In this document: piece by piece, positions 1-8,600 of the stretch
Layout of the letters: the number at the start of each line of letters is the position of its first letter
Position numbering within the stretch: position 1 is the stretch's first letter
Assembly (NCBI GenBank): GCA_964627605.1
Contig: CAZVGZ010000042.1
Location: 1-25,381 of the forward strand
Direction of reading: 5' to 3'
Length of the DNA: 25,381 bases
Source of the DNA: CAZVGZ01 sp964627605
GTDB lineage: Bacteria > Latescibacterota > MWCZ01 > CAZVGZ01
The notes under the pieces: generated by a model
What the model was told of the DNA's origin: nothing
The model's input: only the letters and a program-made list of their open reading frames with translations
Database searches by the model: none
Position numbers and translations under genes: made by a program

Positions 1-156
1 ACCAACAAAAACGCCGCCCAGGAAGTTCAGGACAGCGAATTCGGTAACTGGTCGGCCTTCGTGGACGATTATCGAACTCTATGCTTCTTCCCTCCGCCCG
101 AAGTCAAGCGGCTCTTCCACGACATCCGAAAACTCAAACGGGACAACCAGGAATAA
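1..156 (+). CDS. 3' end of an unidentified gene (5' end outside window)
   Basis: An open frame runs from the first base of the window to a TAA at 154-156 and encodes the last 51 residues of a protein. The visible tail is hydrophilic and charged, with aromatic residues (EFGNWSAFVDDYRTL, then CFFPPPEVKRLFHD) and ends KLKRDNQE. There is no signal peptide or membrane segment in this part. I do not recognise the family. The protein-like composition and the lack of stops support a real gene, but 156 bases is too short to be certain. No methyltransferase motif is visible, so nothing here links it to the nuclease gene downstream. Confidence 0.5.
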   Translation, partial: TNKNAAQEVQDSEFGNWSAFVDDYRTLCFFPPPEVKRLFHDIRKLKRDNQE

Positions 157-455
157 GGTTTTCTGTCAACCCTTTTTCTGGAGGCCTTAGGCAGCGTGAG
201 CAGGTAGACACGTAGTGGCGGACGATGCGCATTGTGCTAGTCCGGTATCGTTGCGAGACCCCGACCACCAACGGTATCTTAAGTCGGATGTATTCAGCAG
301 GACGATGCTGAGTAGATGAGCGACAGGACTGCATTGGGATACTAAGCTCGTCGACTCTGTTTTTGTCGCGACCTGGTTGACTTGGTTGATGGACACGTCT
401 CGCGGCTTTTTTGGTGGTGCAATAATACCGCACAGTTCAGGGGGGGGGGTGATCG
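157..455. other. Gene-poor stretch with a ten-G homopolymer
   Basis: No convincing gene, RNA or mobile element is seen in these roughly 300 bases. Short open frames on both strands lack ribosome binding sites and recognisable protein motifs. The one striking element is a run of ten G at 440-449, immediately before a short open frame starting at 456. Such a tract is prone to slippage and to assembly error. Some of this stretch may be decayed coding sequence, as found elsewhere in the window, but I could not identify a parent. Confidence 0.5.
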
Positions 456-593
456 ATGGCAAAGAGGAAGCACAGAATCTTGAACTTTTTTAGGCTTGTC
501 ATACAAATTCGCGGCGAAAGCGTAGCTGGTCAGATGGCCTCGTATGGAACACCAGTCGAATCGAGGGAAGGTGATCTCGCATGCCGGAACTAA
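456..593 (+). CDS. Small ORF (45 aa) overlapping the nuclease start; doubtful
   Basis: ATG at 456 opens a 45-codon frame ending TAA at 591-593, overlapping the first 13 bases of the nuclease gene. The product is basic at its N-terminus (MAKRKHRILNFFRLVIQIRG) and has no recognisable domain; it is not an obvious helix-turn-helix controller protein. A G-rich run (440-449) lies six bases upstream and could serve as a crude ribosome binding site. A candidate promoter for the nuclease (480-507) lies inside it, which argues against a real gene. It is listed only because small ORFs ahead of restriction genes are sometimes regulatory. Confidence 0.15.
   Translation: MAKRKHRILNFFRLVIQIRGESVAGQMASYGTPVESREGDLACRN
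480..507 (+). promoter_or_regulatory. Candidate sigma70 promoter for the nuclease gene
   Basis: TTGAAC at 480-485 resembles a -35 box and TACAAA at 502-507 resembles a -10 box, each with four of six consensus bases, spaced by 16 bases. Transcription would start near 514, giving a leader of about 66 bases before the ATG at 581. This is pattern matching only. Confidence 0.35.
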
Positions 594-1948
594 ACGCCCA
601 GCAGCAGGCAAGAGCCATAGAAGCGATGAAGATATATCTGCAGCAAGCGGATTTAGTTGCAAGCGACACAGAACTCGACAAGAGCAGGCGTTCTCTGATC
701 GCGGAAAAATTGAAACCGCTACTGGACAACTACATTGCCGACGAGATGGATATTATGTCGTTTCGTTCGATGGTCGATAGCAGCAGCAAACGACACAACC
801 ATTGGGGATTTAAAGGCGTCAATGGTCAGATGTTCTTTAACATGATCGCCAAAACCGCCGTTGATCTCGAGGAATGCGATGCGGAGCTAAAGGCGGTTCT
901 TGCGCCACCAGAGAGTGAGCCTATGGCGCGAAGTCGTATGCGGACGTTTGCCAGTTACGTAGCGCGCATAGGCGAAGAGCACGTGAATTCCGGTGGTTCT
1001 GTGCGCAGCAAACCGAAGGTGGGAAGCACACCATATTTCGTCTCTCACTTCTGGCAGATATACGGGCTAGAGATATGGCCGATCTACTACACCTCTGGCG
1101 TACGCAGTATGGTGAACTTGAACCTGTGGAGCCCGAACGAGGACTTCGCAGAGGGATATATAGAGTTCAAGCGAATTATGGGAGAGCTTCAGGGGGTATT
1201 CGAAAACGAGAGTGGCCAAACATTTGACCTTTACCATGTCGAGCACGTCCTCTGGCCTCACGGTGAGAATCCGCTCACAGGCGAGAAGATCATCGGCGAT
1301 GTCGGGGAGGACAGCGAGCCTCTTAAAGAGCCTGAACCCCCACGAGAGAAAGTTACATTGTTGCCAGAGAGCTATGTCCCACCGATAATCGCGATCCTCC
1401 CACAGATGGCAGCACACGAACCGAGTCTTGACGAAGCAGCAAAGGCATCCGGCATAAGCCTAGCCCGAGCCTTCGAGAAGAATATCAACGCAGCGTTTAC
1501 GATCCTCGGATACGAGACGAAGCTACTCGGACAGGGGCAGGGCAGAGTTCCGGATGGGCAGGCGTTAAACAGCGACGATGCTTACGCTGTGCTGTGGGAC
1601 GCAAAGGTTCGGGCGGGTGCTTACAGCATAGGAACGGACGATAGGACGATCCGCGAATATATAGCGAGTATGGCGCGCGAGCTAAAGCGCCGTCAGTCGA
1701 TGCGGAATTTCTACTACGCTATCATATCGAGCACTTTCGTGGATGATTTCGACGAAGCAGTGCGTTTTCTGAAAATGGAAACCGACGTGAATGAGGTATG
1801 CCTGATCGAGGCTGAAGCGTTGGTTGCTATGGTCGACATCAAGATGCGGGACCCGCTGGGTGTTTCACTTGGTCCGGATGGGTTACAGCGGCTGTTCACC
1901 AGCAGTGGGATTCTGAGTGCGGACAGCGTTCAAGAGGTGATGGGGTAA
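581..1948 (+). CDS. FokI-like PD-(D/E)XK restriction endonuclease-type protein
   Basis: A 455-aa protein expected to cut double-stranded DNA. The C-terminal third carries a PD-(D/E)XK core: PDG at residues 324-326, then the VLWDAK strand with Asp340 and Lys342, followed by AGAYSIGTDDRTIREYI. The arrangement closely matches the FokI cleavage domain (RKPDG ... VIVDTK ... GGYNLP), and the remaining helices up to the C-terminus also run in FokI order. Residues about 35-240 form a separate N-terminal region with WGFKGVNGQMFFNMI and HFWQIYGLEIWPIYY. It is probably the target-recognition or regulatory part, but I cannot name its fold. The start at 581 is supported by AAGGTGA at 568-574. No methyltransferase lies within the window, so a cognate modification enzyme, if any, is elsewhere. 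The function could be restriction, anti-mobile-element defence or a solitary nuclease; the specificity is unknown. Confidence 0.8.
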   Translation: MPELNAQQQARAIEAMKIYLQQADLVASDTELDKSRRSLIAEKLKPLLDNYIADEMDIMSFRSMVDSSSKRHNHWGFKGVNGQMFFNMIAKTAVDLEECDAELKAVLAPPESEPMARSRMRTFASYVARIGEEHVNSGGSVRSKPKVGSTPYFVSHFWQIYGLEIWPIYYTSGVRSMVNLNLWSPNEDFAEGYIEFKRIMGELQGVFENESGQTFDLYHVEHVLWPHGENPLTGEKIIGDVGEDSEPLKEPEPPREKVTLLPESYVPPIIAILPQMAAHEPSLDEAAKASGISLARAFEKNINAAFTILGYETKLLGQGQGRVPDGQALNSDDAYAVLWDAKVRAGAYSIGTDDRTIREYIASMARELKRRQSMRNFYYAIISSTFVDDFDEAVRFLKMETDVNEVCLIEAEALVAMVDIKMRDPLGVSLGPDGLQRLFTSSGILSADSVQEVMG

Positions 1949-1949
1949 A

Positions 1950-2240
1950 GTGCAACATCCGCTGGTCACCGAGCTGCTCTCACCCGCACCGAACCCGTTC
2001 AATCCGAGCACGACCATCAGGTTGGCCGTGGAAAAAGCTGCTTCGGCGCGTGTTGAGATTTTCAGCCTCATCGGTCAACGCGTTGCTTTCTTATTAGACG
2101 AGACAGTGTCACCTGGTTATCACAATCTGGTGTGGGATGGACGGGACAGAAGTGGCCGACCAGTGGCAGCCGGATCCTATCTGGTTCGCGCACAGATCGG
2201 TGGCGAGGTCTTCATCCGCCGTGTGACCCTGCTCAAATAG
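1950..2240 (+). pseudogene. C-terminal fragment of a secreted protein: T9SS-type/FlgD-like sorting domain
   Basis: A 96-codon frame beginning GTG one base after the nuclease stop codes almost entirely for a C-terminal Ig-like domain. It shows PAPNPFNPSTTIRLAV, then ARVEIFSLIGQRVAFLL, LVWDGRDRSGRPVAAG and SYLVRAQ, ending RRVTLLK. This is the tail seen on large exported proteins, and it strongly resembles the C-terminus of the 757-aa protein at 19223-21496. There is no signal peptide or body, so the protein could not be exported. In this frame a stop at 1938-1940 limits any upstream extension to a few codons, so the parent gene was cut at the junction with the nuclease gene. It ends one base before the substrate-binding protein start. 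It is most likely a beheaded remnant, although it may still be translated and help re-initiation downstream. Confidence 0.75.
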
Positions 2241-2241
2241 C

Positions 2242-3885
2242 GTGGCTGCTTCTGCAAAATGGGCGGCGATCTGCTCAGTGTTGGCAATATCATTTTGCGG
2301 ATGCGGCTCTGCACTAGAGGCTGAAAACCCCACCGAATCAGACACCAAAGCCATCGTATTCGCCTCTCACATGGGCGAGCACCCTGGGTGGATGGAGGGT
2401 TTTGTTGGGGTTATCCGCGGTTACGAAAAACACCGCCCCGAGGTGGAGGTCAAACTTCAGTATCAGCCGCTGGACGGTTTTGCGATCTGGCTTGAAACCC
2501 AATTTCTAGGTGGACGTGGCCCAGACATGATTGTCCTGGGCAACAACATCGCGCACCGACTTGGCGCCCGCCAGGGGATGCTGGTTCCACTCACAGAATA
2601 TCTTGATCAGGAGAGCCCCTACGCCAAGGGTGAGAGATGGGCTGACACCATGTATCCCATTGTGTGGCAGAACGTCGAGGACCCCATATACGGCGAAACC
2701 TGGATCGTGCCGTTCAACTTTTTTGCGCTGCGGATTTTCTACAACAAGGGGCTTTTCAGGCAGGTTGGGGCTGAGACCCCGCCAAAGACTTGGACGGAGT
2801 TCATAGATGTGCAGCAGAGGCTTCAAGACGCTGGCATCGTCCCTTATCTAATGCCGAACAACCTGAACACCGGATACAGTCTCACCGGTATGGTCTACAT
2901 CTCTGACATGCTCCATCAGAGTTTGACCCCTAAACTCGACCGGCTATTTGTCGATGGCAAGCTGGACGGCTTCGAGCATAACGCCGGGATATACCAGGGG
3001 CTCATCAACCTAAGAGACCCGGAGCTTCTGGAGCCGTTCAGGCTGCTCAAACAGTGGTCAAAATACTGGGCTAGAGGATACAACGGCCTCGACCGCCAGG
3101 AAGCTAAAATGCTGTTTGCCCAGGGGATCGGAGCGATGTATTTCGATGGGTCTTGGGAAGCTGAGGCGCTCAACCAGGCGGTGACGTTCGATTGGGGTGT
3201 GTTCAGTGTTCCGACAGTTACAAAAAAATCTAGCAAATACGCCGATGGTCCGCGCAACGACAGCAATTTCAATCTGACTTTCAGCGTGGGAAGCGTCGCT
3301 CGTGACCGTGGCCATTTGGACGACGTGATCGACTTCTTACAGTACTTGACATCGCCAGAGGCGGCGGACACCCTGACCAGCTACGTGTCTTTCGTGAGTT
3401 CTCTCAAAGACTATCCGGTGCCACCGCATCTGACGGCCTACGCCCCAGCGTCGGGCTACCCGTGGAGTAGTCCGGTGTGGGGTGTCGCTCAGCAGACCGG
3501 ATCGACTGAGAGCGGGGACCGCTTGAAAGTGTTGGTGCAGATGTATCTGGCAGACGAACTGACCGCCACAGAGATGGTGGATCGTTTTGAACCATTGCAG
3601 CGGCGTCTGGTGGTCGAAGAGATGCGATATGCGCTGTCTGAGAACCACAAGATGGTCAAAGAGGTGGGCGGTCGATTGGCGGTTTTGGAATCGAACCTGT
3701 CCCAATTTCCCGCCGCTCGTGCTGATACAAACGGGGTCGATACTCTAGCGGTCAGACGTCAGAAACTTGAGCGCCAGGTAGCGTTTGTAAGAAAGAATTT
3801 CGAGAAAGCCCAGGCTCAGGTTGTGTTCCTGACTGACGTACTGAGCGAGCCGCCGGTTTGGGAGAAGACAGCCCAATCGAACTAA
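2242..3885 (+). CDS. Sugar ABC transporter substrate-binding lipoprotein
   Basis: A 547-aa extracytoplasmic solute-binding protein of the sugar (family 1, UgpB/MalE-like) type, anchored as a lipoprotein: hydrophobic leader to residue 20 and a lipobox ending Gly20-Cys21. Family features include GRGPDMIVLGNN (about 91-102), WIVPFNFFALRIFYNKGLF (154-172), PKTWTEF, a later MLFAQGIGAMYFDGSWEAEA stretch, and GPRNDSNFN. It would deliver a saccharide to permeases such as those at 10289-12035. The last 110 or so residues form a charged, probably coiled-coil extension (RRQKLERQVAFVRKNFEKAQ), so the protein is longer than the usual 400-450 aa. The GTG start is forced by a TGA 16 bases upstream in frame; there is no Shine-Dalgarno sequence, and translation may depend on coupling to the fragment ending at 2240. 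A decayed paralogue lies at 9013-10286. Confidence 0.85.
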   Translation: MAASAKWAAICSVLAISFCGCGSALEAENPTESDTKAIVFASHMGEHPGWMEGFVGVIRGYEKHRPEVEVKLQYQPLDGFAIWLETQFLGGRGPDMIVLGNNIAHRLGARQGMLVPLTEYLDQESPYAKGERWADTMYPIVWQNVEDPIYGETWIVPFNFFALRIFYNKGLFRQVGAETPPKTWTEFIDVQQRLQDAGIVPYLMPNNLNTGYSLTGMVYISDMLHQSLTPKLDRLFVDGKLDGFEHNAGIYQGLINLRDPELLEPFRLLKQWSKYWARGYNGLDRQEAKMLFAQGIGAMYFDGSWEAEALNQAVTFDWGVFSVPTVTKKSSKYADGPRNDSNFNLTFSVGSVARDRGHLDDVIDFLQYLTSPEAADTLTSYVSFVSSLKDYPVPPHLTAYAPASGYPWSSPVWGVAQQTGSTESGDRLKVLVQMYLADELTATEMVDRFEPLQRRLVVEEMRYALSENHKMVKEVGGRLAVLESNLSQFPAARADTNGVDTLAVRRQKLERQVAFVRKNFEKAQAQVVFLTDVLSEPPVWEKTAQSN

Positions 3886-4302
3886 TTGGCGTATGGCAGC
3901 TTTTGTTGCGGAGTGAACGATCATTTGGGCGAACTTTCGTGCGAACTGCTGATTCGGCGCTTTAACCACGAAGGAGCGCTGTTGGGTGAAGCTGCGTGCG
4001 AAGGGACGCTGCAAGCTGCTCAAGTCTCTGAGCTACTCAAAGAACTGCCTTCCGAGCTGGTCATAGAAGAGCCGACTCGTGAGTTTTTGCACGCTACACT
4101 AAGGTGCGGCGACAGCCAAAGCGAGCGCGTGTTTCATCTTGGGCATCGCCGCGATTGGGTGCTGTTTCCCGCAGCCATCAGCGCAACCGCTACAACTTTG
4201 GACGACGGGCTTATTGAGGTTACTTTGGAAGCTGCTACCTACGTTCATTTCGTGTCGCTGTCAGTCGATGAGGCGATGTGTCAGGCGGCCAGGGATTCCT
4301 AA
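3886..4302 (+). pseudogene. C-terminal fragment of a glycoside hydrolase family 2 (beta-mannosidase-like) enzyme
   Basis: This frame continues directly after the TAA of the substrate-binding gene, in the same reading frame, and runs 138 codons. Its sequence resembles the C-terminal Ig-like domains of beta-mannosidase-type GH2 enzymes: GVNDHLGELSCELLIRRF resembles the VNDL...L...LLDFDG strand pattern, and ATTLDDGLIEVTLEAATYV-HFVSLSVDEA resembles the final beta-sandwich. The catalytic barrel and N-terminal domains are absent, and the usual ending (FSDNYFDLLPGE-like) is not seen. It has no ribosome binding site of its own. I read it as a remnant of a mannosidase-like gene, consistent with a former polysaccharide-use cluster. 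The identification rests on pattern memory rather than alignment, so it is moderate. Confidence 0.55.
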
Positions 4303-4427
4303 TGAGGAGCAGTGTCGGTCAGCACTTGTTTGGGAGGGCTGACAGATCAGCGACCTTATCAGCCCATCCAATATAGAGTTCCAGACGTTGTGCGCCAGAC
4401 TCACGACATCGCGGCCCGCCGATTCTA

Positions 4428-4928
4428 CTAGGCGACCAACATGACCGAGGTTGTGCAGAGGATGGCCAGTCCTATGATGAAGCCGAAGAACGCCAAGCCC
4501 ATCTGTTTTTTCTGTAGGGCGGCTAGCTGTGGGGACGGGCCTTGGGCGGCGAGTTTGCCAACTTTGGGGGCCATGACCTCAAAGGCGTAGATCGCCAAGA
4601 CGGTCAGCAGCAGGCTCAGTACGTGCTTAGCAAAGACCGCTATGCTCCAGAGGTTCTCCAATCGTATTGGACCCTGGTACTGACCGTTCACCCTTGTCAT
4701 CAGCATCCCTGTCAGCCACAGAATCACTATGCTCGCGTAGATCACAACGCGAAACTTTTTCATGTACGCACCCATCAGCTTGCCCGCCACCGGTGGCTCA
4801 AGTGTGGCTTTGATGGCTGGCATCAGGACCAGCATGTTGGTAAACATACCACCTATCCATGCGACCACAGCCACCATATGGAACCAGTTGATGACCGATC
4901 CGACCACAATCTGCATCGTTCTTTCCAT
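4428..4928 (-). CDS. CopD-like integral membrane protein
   Basis: A 166-aa, very hydrophobic inner-membrane protein with four predicted helices: WFHMVAVVAWIGGMFTNMLV near the N-terminus, FRVVIYASIVILWLTGMLM, WSIAVFAKHVLSLLLTVLAI and MGLAFFGFIIGLAILCTTSV. The NWFH...WIGG pattern and the histidine in the FAKH helix fit the CopD / copper-resistance D-like domain found in small cytochrome-b-like or metal-linked membrane proteins. I chose the ATG at 4928, because GGAGG at 4935-4939 leaves six bases of spacing; the ATG at 4934 abuts the GGAGG and is too close. It stands alone, divergent from the pectate-lyase-like fragment and convergent with the GH2 fragment. No copA/copC/csoR partner is present, so a copper role is only a family-level suggestion. 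Confidence 0.7.
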   Translation of the reverse strand: MERTMQIVVGSVINWFHMVAVVAWIGGMFTNMLVLMPAIKATLEPPVAGKLMGAYMKKFRVVIYASIVILWLTGMLMTRVNGQYQGPIRLENLWSIAVFAKHVLSLLLTVLAIYAFEVMAPKVGKLAAQGPSPQLAALQKKQMGLAFFGFIIGLAILCTTSVMLVA

Positions 4929-5257
4929 GACCATCCTCCGAGGTCTGCTCTTCAGTGTCTATATCAAAAAATCAGTTACGTCGCAGCTGTGTCGGTGCCG
5001 GGAAAACAGTGGTCATGCCACAAATGCATGTTACCGGGTTGGCCTCAACCTGTCAAGCCGTTGGCGTAAAATAGTTTGCATAAAACTCTGCAGTCCATCC
5101 AAAAGCTCTCTCTGGCGTCTTGAGGGAGTGTGGCTTTTGAGTGGGCGAACGCCACGCAGAGCCTGATAGGGTTGCCAATCTGAGATATTTTCAACCATTT
5201 TCGGATATATCAATCTTAGGGTTCGGCCTGCCACACCATAGCAAGGGCGAGAATTCA
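4929..5257. other. Divergent intergenic region, no gene seen
   Basis: This 329-base stretch separates the minus-strand CopD-like gene from the plus-strand pectate-lyase-like fragment. Open frames through it lack start signals and recognisable motifs. An imperfect inverted repeat (AAAAGC at 5101-5106, GCTTTT at 5133-5138) is the only structure I noticed. It probably holds the promoter of the CopD-like gene, but no clear -35/-10 pair stands out. Confidence 0.4.
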
Positions 5258-5623
5258 ATGACTGAAAGCATGCATTCAACCGACGCGAAGGGATTCGGTG
5301 TGGTAGGTGATGGCAAGATAGACGACACCAACGCGGTCCAGGTGGCTATCGACGCCTGTGCCGAAAGCGGCGGTGGGACTGTCGATCTGCCCACCGGAAC
5401 ATATCGGGTGGACGGCACACTTGAGGTAAAGGACAGCGGGACGCTCAGCGTTTCTGGCAGCCATTTCTGGCAGTCGATGAATAAGGCGCTGACAGCACCG
5501 CAGATCGCCATACGCGAGGGCACCAAGGCTGCGGTCGTCTATGGCAATATATGCGAAGGTGATTGGCTGGCGTCGAACGAGATTGGCGAGAGCGCGCAGA
5601 TGGGAATAAATGTTGGATCGTAA
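5258..5623 (+). pseudogene. Internally deleted pectate-lyase-superfamily (beta-helix) gene
   Basis: A 121-aa frame from ATG 5258 whose two halves match the two ends of a pectate-lyase-3 type beta-helix protein. The start, DAKGFGVVGDGKIDDTNAVQ then GGGTVDLPTGTYRVDG, is the classic N-terminal capping region of this superfamily. The end (GSHFWQ..., then AAVVYGNICEGDWLASNE, finishing MGINVGS) looks like the last coils and C-terminus. Full proteins are usually 400-700 aa, so the central helix coils, where substrate binds, are missing. There is no signal peptide, and a weak ribosome site (AAGGGCGAG, 5243-5251) precedes the start. The join lies about residues 65-75, near 5450-5480. It is probably non-functional; a mini-protein cannot be excluded. 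Its 3' end lies 34 bases before the preferred start of the next gene. Confidence 0.6.
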
Positions 5624-5657
5624 TCAGGATATCAGGACCTATCGTGGAGCCCAAGAA

Positions 5658-8600
5658 GTGAAAAGGGCTATCCATGTAACCACCTTTTTAGCGCTTATGG
5701 TGTCGTTGATATCCAGCTGTGGGCGAACGCTGACAACAACGGAGATCGACAGCGCCGCGCGGCTGTTCAACCGGGGTGTTGGCCTCATCGCCGAGGCCAT
5801 GTACGCCGATGCCGCCCGACTGCTCGACTCCTCTCTTCAGATCGCTCCGCGACAGGCTGAAATCGCTGTTGCGCTGGGGGTGGCGTATGCCAATCAGGCG
5901 TTGGACTCGCTGGCGACTGCGAGCCTGAAGCAGGCTACGGAGTTGGACCCGGGGCTGCGACAGGCTTGGTACTGCCTGGGTTTTTTGTATATAAGGAACG
6001 GACAGAACCAAAAGGCTATAGTAGCGCTTCGCCGCTGCAAGCAGGACGGCGGTGCGGCGTACCTGATGGGGATCGCGTTCGCTCGGTTGGACCAAAGCGA
6101 TTCGACGATAGCTCACCTGCAACGATCGGTGGTTCTGTCGCCGCAACTCGTGTCGGCCAACTATTCGCTCGCTCAGGCGTTGAGCCGCAGAGGCATGACC
6201 GTCGAAGCCGAGGTAGCGTGGGAACGGTTTGCGTTTCTCAAGGCCCACGGCGGGACTGCGATTGACATCGGTGGCGACTTGGGCAAGTACACGCAGGGCG
6301 CGCTCGCCGAACTGCCGATCCCAAACTGGTCGGTCGCTTCCAAAACAACCTCGCCAGTAGACGCAACCGAGATGGTGGTGGGGCCGGTGATCGCTCCTAA
6401 GCCTGACGGTGATGGACGATACGTCGCTGCACGCTGGATTGATCTGGATCAGGAGGCAGGCCCGGAACTGATCGCGCTTACCAGCGTCGAGTGGTCCATT
6501 CACAAGCTCTCAGATGATGGATGGGTTGAGCATCAGAGGGGAACCGGCGGGTTGTCGGTCTTTAACAGCCTAGCGGTGGCTGATTGGGACGACGACGGTT
6601 GGCAGGATATGGCTACAGGGGGCGGTAATAGGGTGACGTTGTGGCGAAATGAGGACGGCATGATGACATGGGTGACGACACTAACGCCACCTGCTCTGGT
6701 AGGTGATGTCACTTGGGGCGACTACGATCACGACGGCAGGTTGGACCTGTTGGCGAGCGGCGGCGGCTCTGTATCGCTTTGGCGGCAGGTGACGACGTAC
6801 GAAGTCCCCAAAAAAACTGAACGCCGAACGCGCAGGAGCGGAATACAGGAAAAGCGATTGAGGGAGCTGATCGAATCGCATTTGCCAGACATGATGGAGC
6901 AGAGATCTGATCCGCTGGGGAGCATATTAGACAGCGATGAGACTCTGAATTTTCCCATGAAATCGAGTATCACAGCCGTTTTTGCAGACGTAACCGATTC
7001 TGCTGGACTAGGAGATGTCCAACTGCCGCCAAACTCGATGGTGCGATGGTGTGACATCGACCGTGATAACGCGGTGGACCTGCTAGTAGAATCGGACGGA
7101 TCAACGAGCGTGTTCCGAAATCAGCGGGACGGGACTTTTAGGCGCAGTGACAGTGTCACGTTGGAAGCCGATGGCAGTGCGATGACGACGGCCGTGGAAG
7201 GCGAGCTGCTGGATCGAGCGGGCCTGGAGTTGGCGATAGGAGATTCTGCTGGCGCGATTCGACTTGTGACCCTGAAGCGGGAGAACAATCCGAAGATCGC
7301 CACTATACGGCTCAGAGGCGGTCAACGCTCAAATCGTGGCGGGCTGGGGGCGAAAGTCGATATTGGCCAGGGTGCAAAGTGGCATCGGATAGTCAACACA
7401 AACAGAGCGCCCGAATTTTCCGCTGGCGATCTGCTGTATGATATGGGCGACAGAGGGCCCATCGACGTGATTCGTGTGACATGGCCCAGCGGAATCAGAC
7501 AGGCGACGATGACCGTAAACGCCGACTCGGTGATTTTTATCGACGAAAAGCCTGGGGAGTCGGCGTCCTGTCCGTTCATATTCGCCTGGAACGGCAGCGA
7601 TTTTTCTTTCATCGCCGACGCCATCGGAAGCGGTGTCATCGGCGTTCCACTTGATGCTGAAAGAAACTCCTACAACCATCCCGATCCCGATGAGTATGTT
7701 CTGATCCCAGGAGATGAGCTAGAAGCACGCGATGGGACGCTGGATATCCGCATTGTTGAATCGCTGGCGGAAGTTACGTTCCTCGATCAGGTCCGTTTGG
7801 TGGCGGTGGACCACCCTAAGAACGTGTCGATCGTTCCAAACGAATGGATGTCCATCGGCGGACCGCTGCCTGAGTTCAAAATCCACCGTCTGACCAGTTC
7901 GCGCCCCCCGATTAGCGCCAATTTGGGCGATGGCACCGACGTTACTCAACTGCTTAAAAACGTGGACCGCCAGTACGTCCTACCGCCTCCCCTGCTCCCG
8001 TTCACAGGCTTTTCAAGGATGCGGCATCTGATTGTGGATTTGGGAGAGTTTGACCATGACGCTCCACTGAGGTTGGTGTGGCACGGTTGGTCACGTTTTT
8101 GGAGCTCGATGAGTCTGGGGGTAGCGGCGGGGCAGGGAGTAACCACCGTGCCTCCTCGATTGGAGATTCCCGACGGAACGGGGGGGTGGACGACCATAGT
8201 CGAGAGTATAGGTGTGCCAGCCGGAACTCCTAAGACGATGGTGACCGACCTTACCGGCTTGCTGCCAAACGGGGTTCACGAAATTAGGGTTGTCACCAAC
8301 ATGCTGGTGTACTGGGACCAGCTACGCATAGTCGAAGGGCGGACAGACCTATCGCCGATAAGACTGACAGAGATTCCGATCGGATCGGCGGAACTTGGGT
8401 GGGCTGGCTATCCGTCCAATACGAGCAGTGACGGAAAGGCACCTTTTTCGTGGAACTACCAGCACCGTCTATCGATGACATCGATGCCCCGCCAGACTGG
8501 AGCCTACACCCGCACCGGATCAGTGGAGACGCTTTTGACGGAGATTGACGACCGGTTCGTAGTCATGGCTCCTGGTGATGAGGTGGCGCTCACGTTTGAC

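Noticed and set aside
4336..4365. GGGCTGA / TCAGCCC inverted repeat between convergent genes as a terminator.
   Set aside because: A seven-base stem with a 16-base loop and no T run on either side is too weak to call.
5101..5138. Inverted repeat AAAAGC ... GCTTTT as a terminator or transposon end.
   Set aside because: The arms are only six bases, the inner pairing is imperfect, there is no transposase or target duplication, and no gene ends just upstream on either strand.
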